This document shows, piece after piece, positions 26,512-34,674 of a DNA stretch of 64,000 bases (its first letter is position 1; each line of letters begins with the position of its first letter). The position numbers and the translations under genes were made by a program. This DNA is from Rhizobium album. Lineage in GTDB: Bacteria > Pseudomonadota > Alphaproteobacteria > Rhizobiales > Rhizobiaceae. The notes under the pieces were generated by a model that ran no database searches, was not told the origin of the DNA, and saw only the letters and a program-made list of their open reading frames with translations. The stretch is from the NCBI RefSeq assembly GCF_003122325.1, contig NZ_QFBC01000003.1:62001-126000 (forward strand), written 5' to 3'.

Positions 26512-27399
26512 ATGGCCGTCGCACAGGTCAAACGTATCGCTATTTCGGATTCGCCGATTCCCTGGCTGGCGCCGCTCGTCGCGCTGCTGGTGGTCTTCAC
26601 CATCTATCCGCTGTTCTACAATATCTGGCTGAGCTTCCACGAATATTTCCCGCGCAAGCGCGCCATCCAGTTTGTCGGCATGCAGAACTGGCAGCAACTC
26701 TGGGAAGACACCCGCTTCTGGAGTTCGCTCGGCGTCACCTTCGTCTATTTTGCCGTGGCGCTGGTCTTCGAGATCGTGCTCGGCATGGCGATCGCGCTGC
26801 TGCTCGATGCGGAATTGCCGGGTTTCGGCGGGCTGCGCGCCATCCTGTCGCTGACGCTGGTCATTCCGCCCGCCATCGCCGGCATGATGTTCCTGCTGAT
26901 GGAGGACGCCCAGTTCGGGGTGCTGACCTATATACTCAACTCATTGGGATTGCTGGACAAGACGACACCGATCCTCGCCACGTCCTCCACGGCGCTGGCC
27001 GGCGTGCTGGTGGCCGAGATCTGGCAATGGACACCCTTCATGGTGCTGATCTTCATGGCCGGCCTGCGCTCGCTTCCGGCCGAGCCCTACGAAGCGGCGA
27101 TGATAGACGGTGCCTCCGCCTTCCAGATGTTCCGCCGCCTGACGCTGCCGATGATGTCGAAGGTGATCGCCGTCGCCGTGCTGCTGCGTGGCATCGATCT
27201 GTTCCGTGTCTTCGACTACGTCTTCGTCATGACCTCCGGCGGGCCGGGCACGGCCACCTACACGCTGAGCCTCTATGCCTGGCAACAGACCTTCAGCTTC
27301 ATCAAGTGGGGTTACGGCGCAACATTGAGCCTCGTCAGCCTGGCGATCATCATGGTGCTCGCCAATATCTTCATCCGTGTCTTCAAGGTGAGGTGGTAA
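26512..27399 (+). CDS. ABC sugar-type transporter permease (MalF-like)
   Basis: 295 residues, six predicted transmembrane helices. The EAA cytoplasmic loop that contacts the ATPase reads EPYEAAMIDGASAFQMFRRL. First of a permease pair in a carbohydrate uptake (CUT1) system. Strong ribosome site (GGAGGAGGGACTGCAGGA) before the ATG. The second permease starts two bases after its stop codon. Confidence 0.93.
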   Translation: MAVAQVKRIAISDSPIPWLAPLVALLVVFTIYPLFYNIWLSFHEYFPRKRAIQFVGMQNWQQLWEDTRFWSSLGVTFVYFAVALVFEIVLGMAIALLLDAELPGFGGLRAILSLTLVIPPAIAGMMFLLMEDAQFGVLTYILNSLGLLDKTTPILATSSTALAGVLVAEIWQWTPFMVLIFMAGLRSLPAEPYEAAMIDGASAFQMFRRLTLPMMSKVIAVAVLLRGIDLFRVFDYVFVMTSGGPGTATYTLSLYAWQQTFSFIKWGYGATLSLVSLAIIMVLANIFIRVFKVRW

Positions 27400-27400
27400 G

Positions 27401-28282
27401 ATGCACCAGAGTCGCGGTATCAGAACGCTTCGTACCATCGCCGGATGGCTCGTTGTCGGCGTCTTCTTCTTCCCGATCTATTTCTGGACGACGGTCGCTT
27501 TCCGCAACGCCAAGGATATTTTCAACTGGCCGCCGATCTTCGTCGATTTCGAGCCGACGGCGCGCAACTTCGAACAGGTCTTCGGCATATCGCTGGGTTT
27601 CGGTTTCGGTGCCCAGGAGGCGGTGACGCCGGGCGGCGGCAATTTCTACATGGCGCCGCGCCTGTGGGATTCAATCGTCATCGCCTCGATGTCGACCGTG
27701 CTTGCTATCGTCGTCGCCACGCTCGCCGCCTATTGCCTGTCGCGCATGCATTTTCGCGGACGGCATGAGTTCGTCAACTGGGTGCTGTCCACCCGCATGA
27801 TGCCGCCGGTGGCCGTCGCCGTGCCGATGTTCTTCATCTTCAAGCAGTTCAGCCTGCTCGACACCTATCTCGGCGTCATCCTGGTACACGGGTTGATGAA
27901 CCTGCCGCTGGCGGTGCTGCTGATGAAGAGCTTCTTCGACGACATCCCGTCCGAGATCGACGAGAGCGCGCTGCTCGACGGCGCCTCGCGCTGGACCATC
28001 TTCCGGCGCATCGTCCTGCCGATGGCCAAGGGCGGCATCGCCGCCACCGCCGTGCTCTGCTTCATCTTCTCATGGACGGAATTCCTGTTCGTGCTGACGC
28101 TGACGCAGACCAGCATCAAGACCGTTCCGGTCGTCTCCTCCACCTTCGTGACCTCGATCGGTACGGCCTGGGGGAACATGGCGGCGCTGGGTGCCGCGGC
28201 GATCGTACCTGCCTTCATCGTGATCATGCTGGTGCAGCGCCACCTGGTGCGCGGCCTGACGATGGGATCGCTGAAACAGTAA
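27401..28282 (+). CDS. ABC sugar-type transporter permease (MalG-like)
   Basis: 293 residues, six predicted helices; EAA loop EIDESALLDGASRWTIFRRI. Residues about 55-78 (ISLGFGFGAQEAVTPGGGNF) form a periplasmic insertion before the second helix, longer than in MalG. Pairs with the preceding permease to form the membrane channel. Downstream, a hairpin at 28335-28359 separates it from the binding-protein gene. Confidence 0.93.
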   Translation: MHQSRGIRTLRTIAGWLVVGVFFFPIYFWTTVAFRNAKDIFNWPPIFVDFEPTARNFEQVFGISLGFGFGAQEAVTPGGGNFYMAPRLWDSIVIASMSTVLAIVVATLAAYCLSRMHFRGRHEFVNWVLSTRMMPPVAVAVPMFFIFKQFSLLDTYLGVILVHGLMNLPLAVLLMKSFFDDIPSEIDESALLDGASRWTIFRRIVLPMAKGGIAATAVLCFIFSWTEFLFVLTLTQTSIKTVPVVSSTFVTSIGTAWGNMAALGAAAIVPAFIVIMLVQRHLVRGLTMGSLKQ

Positions 28283-28334
28283 TCCGCCGGACGGGACGGG
28301 AGAGCCCGCCGGCAGACCAGAGGATGAATGAACC

Positions 28335-28359
28335 GCGGGGAACAATGACGTTGCCCCGC
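28335..28359 (+). other. Stem-loop upstream of the binding-protein gene
   Basis: GCGGGGAAC pairs with GTTGCCCCGC with one bulged base around AATGAC. Ends 16 bases before the ATG of the solute-binding protein; the ribosome site GAGGAGGAGAG lies between. Probably an mRNA 5' stabiliser or processing boundary. Confidence 0.5.
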
Positions 28360-28375
28360 ATTGAGGAGGAGAGAC

Positions 28376-29875
28376 ATGAAAGACAGCATCAGAAAAGGCT
28401 ATCTGGCCAACATAACGGACAAATATGTCCGCGGTCAGATGGACCGTCGCGATTTCCTGCGCTTTGCCGGCAAGCTTGGCCTCGGCGCCAGCGCCCTCGG
28501 CATGGGTTTTGGCAATCGCCCCTTCTTCGGCATGTCCAGCGCCCAGGCGCAGGAAGCCTACCAGCCTTCGCCGGATGTCATCGCCTGGCTGAAGGACGTG
28601 GGCAAGCCCTTCGCCGGCACGACGCTGAAGCTGGCAACGGAATCCACCCCGCCGTCCAATGCCATCAACTCGCAGCTCAAGAAATATTTCGAGGAAGCGA
28701 CCGGCATCAAGGTCGAGATCGAAGTCTTGCCGCTGGAGCAGGTCCTGCAGAAGCTGACGCTCGACGTCGCCTCCTCGCTCGGCACCTACGACCTCTATTA
28801 CATCGACCAGAGCTGGGCGGCGAGCTTCAGCCAGGACGTCTTCGATCCGCGTGAGCAGTATTCGGCCAAGGCCGACCTCGCCATGCCGAACTACAATCTC
28901 GACGACTTCCTGCCGGCGCTCGTCGACGGTATCGCCAAGTACGAGGATCGTTGGGTCGGCGTACCTTACGACATCCCGATCTTCATCATGATCTACCGCA
29001 AGGACATCTACGAGAAGCTCGGCCTCAAGGCACCGGCGACGCTCGAGGAGCTGTACACCAACTCCAAGGCCATCACCGACCAGATGGGTCCGAACACCTA
29101 CGGTTATGCCGGCCAGATGAAATCGGGCCATTATGCGCTGGAATGCGAATGGACCTCGTTCCTCTGGGGCCATGGCGGCTCGATCTTCAATGCCGACAAG
29201 AAGTTCAGCGGCAATGACGAGCAGGGCATCGCAGCCCTCGACTACTACAGCAAGCTCCGGGCGATCATGCCCCCGGGCGTCGACGGCTGGACCTGGGACG
29301 GTCAGGGACAGGCGGTTGCCCAGGGCGTTGCCGCTTCCATGCTCTCCTGGGGTGAATTCTTCCCCTATTTCGACGATCCGAGCCAGACGAAGATCTCCGG
29401 TCTTTGCGAAGCCGTCGTTCCGCCGCAGCCGATCGCGCTGCGCACGGTCAAGGAAACCGGCTACGGCGAAATCCCCGGCGTCGGCCACCAGGGCGGTTCC
29501 TCGCTCGCCGTGTCGAAATATTCGAAGAACCCGGATGCAGCATGGCTGTTCATGCAGTGGGCCACCTGCGCCGATACCCAGGTGGGCATCACCGTGCTGG
29601 GCGGCGGCACCGGCCCGACGCGCTCCAGCGTCTATGACGATCCGCGCATCAAGGCCAACGCCCGCGTCGGCGCCGGCACGACCCGCCACCTGCAGGTCGT
29701 GCGCGAAACCATCGCCAACCACATGGGCTCCGAGCCGGACCTGCCGGAATGGGCACAGATCTCCTCCGACACGATCCCGGTCGGCCTCGGCAAGTATTTC
29801 GCCGGCGGCTACGGCTCGTCGAAGGAAGCCATGGACGACATCGCCGGCCAGGTCGAAGGCATCCTGAAGGGCTGA
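28376..29875 (+). CDS. Extracellular solute-binding protein of the ABC importer, Tat-exported
   Basis: 499 residues. The N-terminus carries a twin-arginine signal, DRRDFLRFAG at 23-32, then a hydrophobic stretch and an AQA cleavage site near 58, so the protein is exported folded. The mature part is a family-1 (carbohydrate) binding protein with TLKLATEST, LYYIDQSWAASFSQ and GVPYDIPIFIMIYRKDIYEKL. It captures the substrate in the periplasm and delivers it to the two permeases. Its length and Tat signal resemble rhizobial glycerol and polyol binding proteins such as GlpV. Strong stem-loops flank the gene on both sides. Confidence 0.92.
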   Translation: MKDSIRKGYLANITDKYVRGQMDRRDFLRFAGKLGLGASALGMGFGNRPFFGMSSAQAQEAYQPSPDVIAWLKDVGKPFAGTTLKLATESTPPSNAINSQLKKYFEEATGIKVEIEVLPLEQVLQKLTLDVASSLGTYDLYYIDQSWAASFSQDVFDPREQYSAKADLAMPNYNLDDFLPALVDGIAKYEDRWVGVPYDIPIFIMIYRKDIYEKLGLKAPATLEELYTNSKAITDQMGPNTYGYAGQMKSGHYALECEWTSFLWGHGGSIFNADKKFSGNDEQGIAALDYYSKLRAIMPPGVDGWTWDGQGQAVAQGVAASMLSWGEFFPYFDDPSQTKISGLCEAVVPPQPIALRTVKETGYGEIPGVGHQGGSSLAVSKYSKNPDAAWLFMQWATCADTQVGITVLGGGTGPTRSSVYDDPRIKANARVGAGTTRHLQVVRETIANHMGSEPDLPEWAQISSDTIPVGLGKYFAGGYGSSKEAMDDIAGQVEGILKG

Positions 29876-29894
29876 TCGACAGCAAGCGTGAAGG

Positions 29895-29924
29895 CGGCCG
29901 GCCGGGCAGGGGCCCGGCCGGCCG
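29895..29924 (+). other. Strong stem-loop downstream of the binding-protein gene
   Basis: Perfect 13-bp stem CGGCCGGCCGGGC / GCCCGGCCGGCCG with a 4-base loop, 20 bp after the stop codon and without a T-run. Such hairpins typically stabilise the abundant binding-protein message relative to downstream genes. Confidence 0.65.
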
Positions 29925-29988
29925 TATCCAGCATAAAGGGAGAGGAGCCTCGCCCAGGGGCAGGCTCGTGAATGTCGAGGAGGAGTTC

Positions 29989-30714
29989 ATGGACAAGAAA
30001 CCGTTGGTCGCCATCACCGGCGCCAGTTCCGGCATCGGGGAATCGACGGCACGCGCCTTTTCGGCAGCCGGCCACCCGTTGCTGTTGATGGCGCGCCGGC
30101 TCGACCGGCTGAAAGCGCTCAACCTGCCGAACGCCGTCCTGCGCCAGGTGGACGTGCGCGACCGCGCCGCGATCGCCGCAGCCGTCGCCGACGCCGAAGC
30201 GGAACATGGCCCCGTCGACATGATGTTCGCCAATGCCGGCATCGCCCGTCTCGGCGATATCGCCAAGCAGCCGGCCGAAGACTGGGACGAGATGATCGAC
30301 ATCAACGTCAAGGGCGTGATGAACACGGTTCACGCCGTCATGAACGGCATGATCGAGCGCAAGCAGGGCACGCTGGTGATGATGAGCTCGATTGCCGGCC
30401 GCAAGGTCTATCCGGATCACACCGTCTATTGCGGCACGAAATTTTTCGTCCATGCCGTCTCCGAAAGCCTGCGGGAATATCTGGCGCCGCACGACGTGCG
30501 TGTTATCGTCTTGTCGCCCGGCATCATCGACACGGAAGTGCTGGATCACGTCAAGGACGAGACGACGCTGGCCAACTACAAGGCCAACAAATCGGCGATC
30601 GGCGGCGGCATCCCGGCCGATATCGTCGGCGACCTGATTCTCAATGCCTACCAGCTGCCGCAGCGGGCGCTCGTGCAGGAAATCGTCATCACGCCGACAC
30701 GGCAGAAATACTGA
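29989..30714 (+). CDS. Short-chain dehydrogenase/reductase
   Basis: 241 residues, classical SDR. Cofactor motif TGASSGIGESTARAF near the N-terminus, NAG motif FANAGIAR, catalytic serine in MMSSIAGRK and the active pair in YCGTKFF (Tyr-x3-Lys). Expected to oxidise or reduce a hydroxyl group with NAD(P); within this operon a polyol or keto-sugar is likely. The ATG at 29989 follows GAGGAGGAG; longer readings would start upstream of that site. Confidence 0.9.
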   Translation: MDKKPLVAITGASSGIGESTARAFSAAGHPLLLMARRLDRLKALNLPNAVLRQVDVRDRAAIAAAVADAEAEHGPVDMMFANAGIARLGDIAKQPAEDWDEMIDINVKGVMNTVHAVMNGMIERKQGTLVMMSSIAGRKVYPDHTVYCGTKFFVHAVSESLREYLAPHDVRVIVLSPGIIDTEVLDHVKDETTLANYKANKSAIGGGIPADIVGDLILNAYQLPQRALVQEIVITPTRQKY

Positions 30715-30784
30715 GGCGCGCCGCGCCTCGGCTCTCTTGAAATAATGCAGTTATGGCGCCGGTCGGGCGCAGTGGAGCGTGTTC

Positions 30785-31849
30785 ATGGCAACTGTGGAAT
30801 ATAACAGGATCGGCAAGTCCTTCGGAGCGGTCAACATCATGCGCGACGTGTCGTTTCGCATCGAGGAACACCAGTTCGTCGTGCTTCTCGGCCCCTCCGG
30901 TTGCGGCAAGACCACGCTCTTGCGCATGACCGCCGGCCTGGAAACAGTCAGCGAAGGCGACCTGATGATCGGCGGCAAGCGGGTGAACGACGTCCATCCG
31001 CGTGACCGTGACATCGCCATGGTGTTCCAGAACTACGCGCTCTATCCGACGATGAAGGTCTACGACAACATCGCCTTCAGTCTCGAAGTCGCCAAGGTGC
31101 AGACCGACGAGATCAAGCGGCGCGTCGAGGCGGCGGCCGAAGTCCTGAACCTGACGCCTTACCTGCAGCGTTATCCCAAGGAACTGTCCGGCGGCCAGCG
31201 CCAGCGTGTCGCCATGGGCCGCGCCATGGTGCGCGAACCCTCGGTGTTCCTGTTCGACGAACCGCTGTCGAACCTCGACGCCAAGCTGCGCGCCCACATG
31301 CGCACCGAGATCCGCCAGCTCCACAACCGGCTGAAAACCACCACCATCTACGTTACCCACGACCAGATCGAGGCGATGACCATGGCCGACAAGATCGTCG
31401 TCATGCGCGCCGGCAAGATCGAGCAGATCGGCTCGCCCGACGAGGTCTACGATACGCCGGCGAGCAAATATGTCGCCGATTTCATCGGCTCTGCCGCGAT
31501 CAACTTCATGCCGGGCACGGTGGTGACGGGCGAGGGGCAGCCGGCGGTCGATACCCCGAACGGCCGGATCCGCGTCCTGCCCGGTGCCGCGGTCAAGCCC
31601 GGCCAGAAGGTCATCTGCGGCATCCGCCCGACCGACGCCGTCGTCAGCGACGACGGCCCGATCCGCACCAGGGCGTTGCTCGTCGAACGCATGGGCCACG
31701 ACGTGCAACTCTGCACCGCCGCACCCGCCGGCCAGTTCCTCGCCATCGTCGATCGCTCGCGACCGTTCGCGGAAGGCGTTGAAGTCCGTTTCGACGCGGC
31801 CCCGGAAAAGGTGCACGTCTTCGACGCCGAAACGGAAATGCGCCTCTGA
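30785..31849 (+). CDS. ABC sugar importer ATP-binding protein (MalK/UgpC-like)
   Basis: 354 residues. Walker A GPSGCGKTTLL (36-46), Q-loop VFQNYALYPTM, signature LSGGQRQRVAMGRAM, Walker B FLFDEPLSNLDAKL and the switch His in YVTHDQIEAM. A C-terminal TOBE/MalK-type regulatory domain (about 235-354, SAAINFMPGTVV onward) follows. Powers the two upstream permeases. ATG at 30785 chosen over GTG at 30779. Last gene of the operon. Confidence 0.94.
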   Translation: MATVEYNRIGKSFGAVNIMRDVSFRIEEHQFVVLLGPSGCGKTTLLRMTAGLETVSEGDLMIGGKRVNDVHPRDRDIAMVFQNYALYPTMKVYDNIAFSLEVAKVQTDEIKRRVEAAAEVLNLTPYLQRYPKELSGGQRQRVAMGRAMVREPSVFLFDEPLSNLDAKLRAHMRTEIRQLHNRLKTTTIYVTHDQIEAMTMADKIVVMRAGKIEQIGSPDEVYDTPASKYVADFIGSAAINFMPGTVVTGEGQPAVDTPNGRIRVLPGAAVKPGQKVICGIRPTDAVVSDDGPIRTRALLVERMGHDVQLCTAAPAGQFLAIVDRSRPFAEGVEVRFDAAPEKVHVFDAETEMRL

Positions 31850-31996
31850 GACACGACAGGGCAGGGCGCAAAGGGCGCCTTCGCAGATCGCATGTAGCAC
31901 AATCACAAGGCCACGAGATCGTCGCCTGATGCGCCGCGCTTGCATCGTCAATCCAGCGGGTTTCGCACCTCGCTCAGCCGACGGCCTCTATGAAGC

Positions 31997-32302
31997 TCAG
32001 ATTCCCGACCCGTCGAGTTCTTCGTCATCCTTGCCCTGCCAGGCGGAAGGCAACATTATCCGATCGACGTCGGCCGCGGGCATGGGCATCCAGCATTTCA
32101 GTTCCGGCTCCGCATATTCGATAATCCGGCCTGGAGCCGAATCGGAAGAACGCCAGGCTTCTCCACCGAACTGATCGCCATTCGACCAGTAGGCGAGATC
32201 GACGGCGCCCGGCCCCTGTTCCGATGGCCGGATCGTAACGAGGATACGGCTGCCGTCCCTCGGCGCGGTTCGCATATGTCGCCAGCGGCCTGGTTCTTCC
32301 AT
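31997..32302 (-). CDS. Conserved hypothetical protein, DUF551-like
   Basis: 101 residues, soluble. The order of features (MRTAPRDGSRILVTIRP, a tryptophan-rich middle, and CWMPMPAAD near the C-terminus) resembles small DUF551-like proteins with the pattern P-x-DG-x-x-VLV ... W-x-P-L-P, found in phages and chromosomes without known function. The ribosome site GGGAGAAGGAGACAACA before the ATG supports expression. Stands alone between the polyol module and a broken acetyltransferase gene. Confidence 0.55.
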   Translation of the reverse strand: MEEPGRWRHMRTAPRDGSRILVTIRPSEQGPGAVDLAYWSNGDQFGGEAWRSSDSAPGRIIEYAEPELKCWMPMPAADVDRIMLPSAWQGKDDEELDGSGI

Positions 32303-32437
32303 TGTTGTCTCCTTCTCCCTGGATGCCGGAGTGTCACCTCAGACGTCGGAACGGTCAACTCGTAGTTTGCCAGAAGGTCAGCGGCCACGACGACACACCT
32401 GCTGAAACAGACGCGCGAAATTCCGCGCTTTCATCGT

Positions 32438-32993
32438 TCACGCCAGCCTGAGCATCGCCATGTCGCCGTTGCCGAGAGCGGCGAGATTGGCCTCGATCTT
32501 GTCGATCGGCCAGGCCCACCAGGCGAGATGAAGAAGCGCGTCGATAACGTCGCCGGGATAACGCATGCGAATAATGGACGCCGGGTTGCCTCCGACCACG
32601 GCGTAGGGCGGAACATCACGGGCAACGACCGAGGCCGCGGCGACAATCGCGCCCGCGCCAATATGCACGCCGGGCATGATCGCCGCGTCATGGCCAATCC
32701 ATACGTCGTGGCCGACAACCGTGTCCTTTACCGGCAGGTCCTTGCAGCCGAAGGTCTCCGGCTTGAAGATCCGAAAAGGGTAGGTGGTGAAACCTGTCGC
32801 GAACGCCATGCCCGAGATACGGAGCCAGAATTGCGGCCGTGTCTTCCGGCTTTCCGGAATGCGTATAATAACTGAAATCACCGATCTCCATCCGCGGATG
32901 ATCTATGACACTCTTCAGATAGACCGTGTCGCGATAGACGGTCCCGTCGGGCAGGGTAATGGGATGAACAGCATTTGCATCGAGAAGAGCCAT
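32438..32993 (-). pseudogene. Broken xenobiotic (CatB-type) acetyltransferase
   Basis: Two reading frames together encode a hexapeptide-repeat acetyltransferase of the CatB/Vat type. Frame 1 (from the ATG at 32993) gives MALLDANAVHPITLPDGTVY through SYYTHSGKPEDTAAILAPYL. The other frame resumes with MAFATGFTTYPFRIF and runs VVGHDVWIGHDAAIMPGVHI to AVVGGNPASIIRMRYP. In relatives about 35 residues, with the catalytic-histidine region (IGKFCQIAHG-like), separate APYL from GFTTYPF. Here they are missing and the frame changes, so an internal deletion of roughly 100 bp that is not a multiple of three has inactivated the gene. Confidence 0.8.
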
Positions 32994-33103
32994 GAAGAAC
33001 CTTTGAACTGCCAGTCACGCGGACAAAAGCCTCGTGCCCGTGGCAATCTTTTTCGTGAGGCTAGTGTCTTCGAGCGGGTAAATCCATGTCCAGGGGGAAT
33101 TCG

Positions 33104-34030
33104 ATGTTTGTTTCAGAGGCTTTTGCGCTCAGTTCGGCAGTCTGTATCGCACTCAGTTCGATGTTCATCAACGAACTCAACGGACGCGTACCGCTGCTCC
33201 GGCTTGCACGTTGGCAGATCACGGCGGGCTTCGTGATCACGGCCTGTGCCGCCTTGGCCCTGGGAGGGTGGAGAACGCTCGAAAGCTGGCAGGTTTGGTA
33301 TCTGGCAGCCTCTGGCGTCTTCGGCATCGCCATTGCCAGCACGACCTATTTCGCCGCCATCTACATTGCCGGCCCACGCCTGACGGCCTTGCTGTTCTCG
33401 CTGGCATCTCCCTTCGCGCTGATCATGGGATACGTCGCATTCGGCGAAACGATCACCGGAACTCAGGGGCTCGGCGTCGGTCTGATCCTGACGGGGATCA
33501 TCATCGCGATCGGTGTTCGCCGCCGTCGCCCGCCGGCAATGATGCCATTTTCCGACGCACAACCGAACGATTCCATCGTTCCTGTGGGGCCGCCGCCGTC
33601 CTTGCTTGGAATTTCTCTCGTAATCCTCACGGCTTTTGGCCAGGCGCTTGGCAGCCTGCTGGCACGACCCGCGATGGCGTCAGGCGTCGAACCGTTCACG
33701 GCCATGGCAATTCGATCGGGATTGGCAGTGATCTTCTTCTGAGCCTTGCTTGCGCTGCCGGCGGTCCGACGGCAAGCCGCGAGCAGGTTTCACCCGGCCG
33801 ATCTCGGCATTGCGATCACGGCGGCATTTTTCGGCACGGCGCTCGGCATGTCACTCCTGATGGCCGCGCTGAACACCGGAAATGTCGGGATCGTTTCGAC
33901 GCTTTCTTCCATGACGCCCGTCGTCATCCTGCCGATGGTCTGGTTGAGAAGCGGCCAGATGCCACGCCTGCATGCGTGGGGCGGAGCCGCGCTCGCTGTT
34001 ATCGGAACCGCATTGATCAGCGTGCATTAG
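33104..34030 (+). pseudogene. DMT/EamA-family transporter interrupted by one in-frame TGA
   Basis: A ten-helix EamA transporter would be encoded by 308 codons from the ATG at 33104 (MFVSEAFALSSAVCIALSSM), but codon 213 is TGA (33740-33742) in the context AVIFF-stop-ALLALP. The same frame stays open and convincingly EamA-like to 34030 (GTALGMSLLMAALNTGNVGI, WLRSGQMPRLHAWGGAALAV). A TGG-to-TGA change of a tryptophan is the simplest explanation. The truncated product would lose the last three or four helices. Confidence 0.8.
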
Positions 34031-34674
34031 CGTCGGTTTCACACTGCGGATTGCGACGGGCGAGCAGACAGGGACTGGGCATTCTAACTTTGCGACTACA
34101 TAAATAAATTGCATAATCTACATTATGGAACTAAAACATATTCCAAATTCACTTCCACGCAGCCGACTGCACAACATCTTGTCGACTTAATTTCCCCAAA
34201 TCCTTCATCGATAGCCATGTGACTGGAATCGCGATGCAAGTCTTCGATGACTTTTGCAATGGCGGAACAAACAGCCGGTATTCCCGTTGACGACAACAGC
34301 GGACGAAGTCAGAGGATGCAGAATTGCGAATGATTATGCTGGCGATACTGGCTGTCATGGTGGGATCGATCCTGGCCATACCGCTGCTCCAGGCCCGTGA
34401 TACGGGTGCCGTCAAATCGGCCAGTGAAATGATCGAGCCATGACCTCCGAATATTCAGCCCGGCCTGCCATGGTTAATTCCGTGTATCCTCGATTTCAGG
34501 TTAATGCCGCTACTGCCTGCAAAGCGATCTTGAGCGGCACAAAACCGCGAAAAATGCGCACGAAAATGACATTTCCTAAAAATTGAATTTTTCGTCTAAC
34601 CCCAATTTAAGTGCCCCGTGGCATTCAGGTCGCATGGTTCGAGAACCTAATCATTAAGCACTGATAGGGAAATC
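34031..34674. other. 644-bp region with no substantial gene
   Basis: Contains an A/T-rich patch (about 34095-34150, CATAAATAAATTGCATAATC and onward) whose composition differs from the G+C-rich surroundings, a possible 37-codon ORF (34330-34443) and the promoter region of the TadG-like gene. It lies directly after two inactivated genes and looks like decayed or inserted sequence. I see no RNA gene here. Confidence 0.45.
34330..34443 (+). CDS. Possible very small membrane protein (37 residues)
   Basis: Reads MIMLAILAVMVGSILAIPLL followed by QARDTGAVKSASEMIEP: one hydrophobic helix and a short polar tail. A purine-rich CAGAGGA lies about 17 bases upstream, a little far. It is 231 bp upstream of the TadG-like gene on the same strand. 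No family recognised; this may be chance. Confidence 0.3.
   Translation: MIMLAILAVMVGSILAIPLLQARDTGAVKSASEMIEP

Noticed and set aside
33740-33742. TGA inside the EamA transporter read as selenocysteine or programmed readthrough
   Set aside because: The position corresponds to a membrane-helix residue, not a redox site, there is no sign of a selenocysteine insertion hairpin after it, and a neighbouring gene is also broken. A nonsense mutation is simpler.
34149-34415. 88-codon minus-strand frame in the A/T-rich gap
   Set aside because: No ribosome site, no recognisable motif, and it overlaps the plus-strand small ORF; treated as non-coding.
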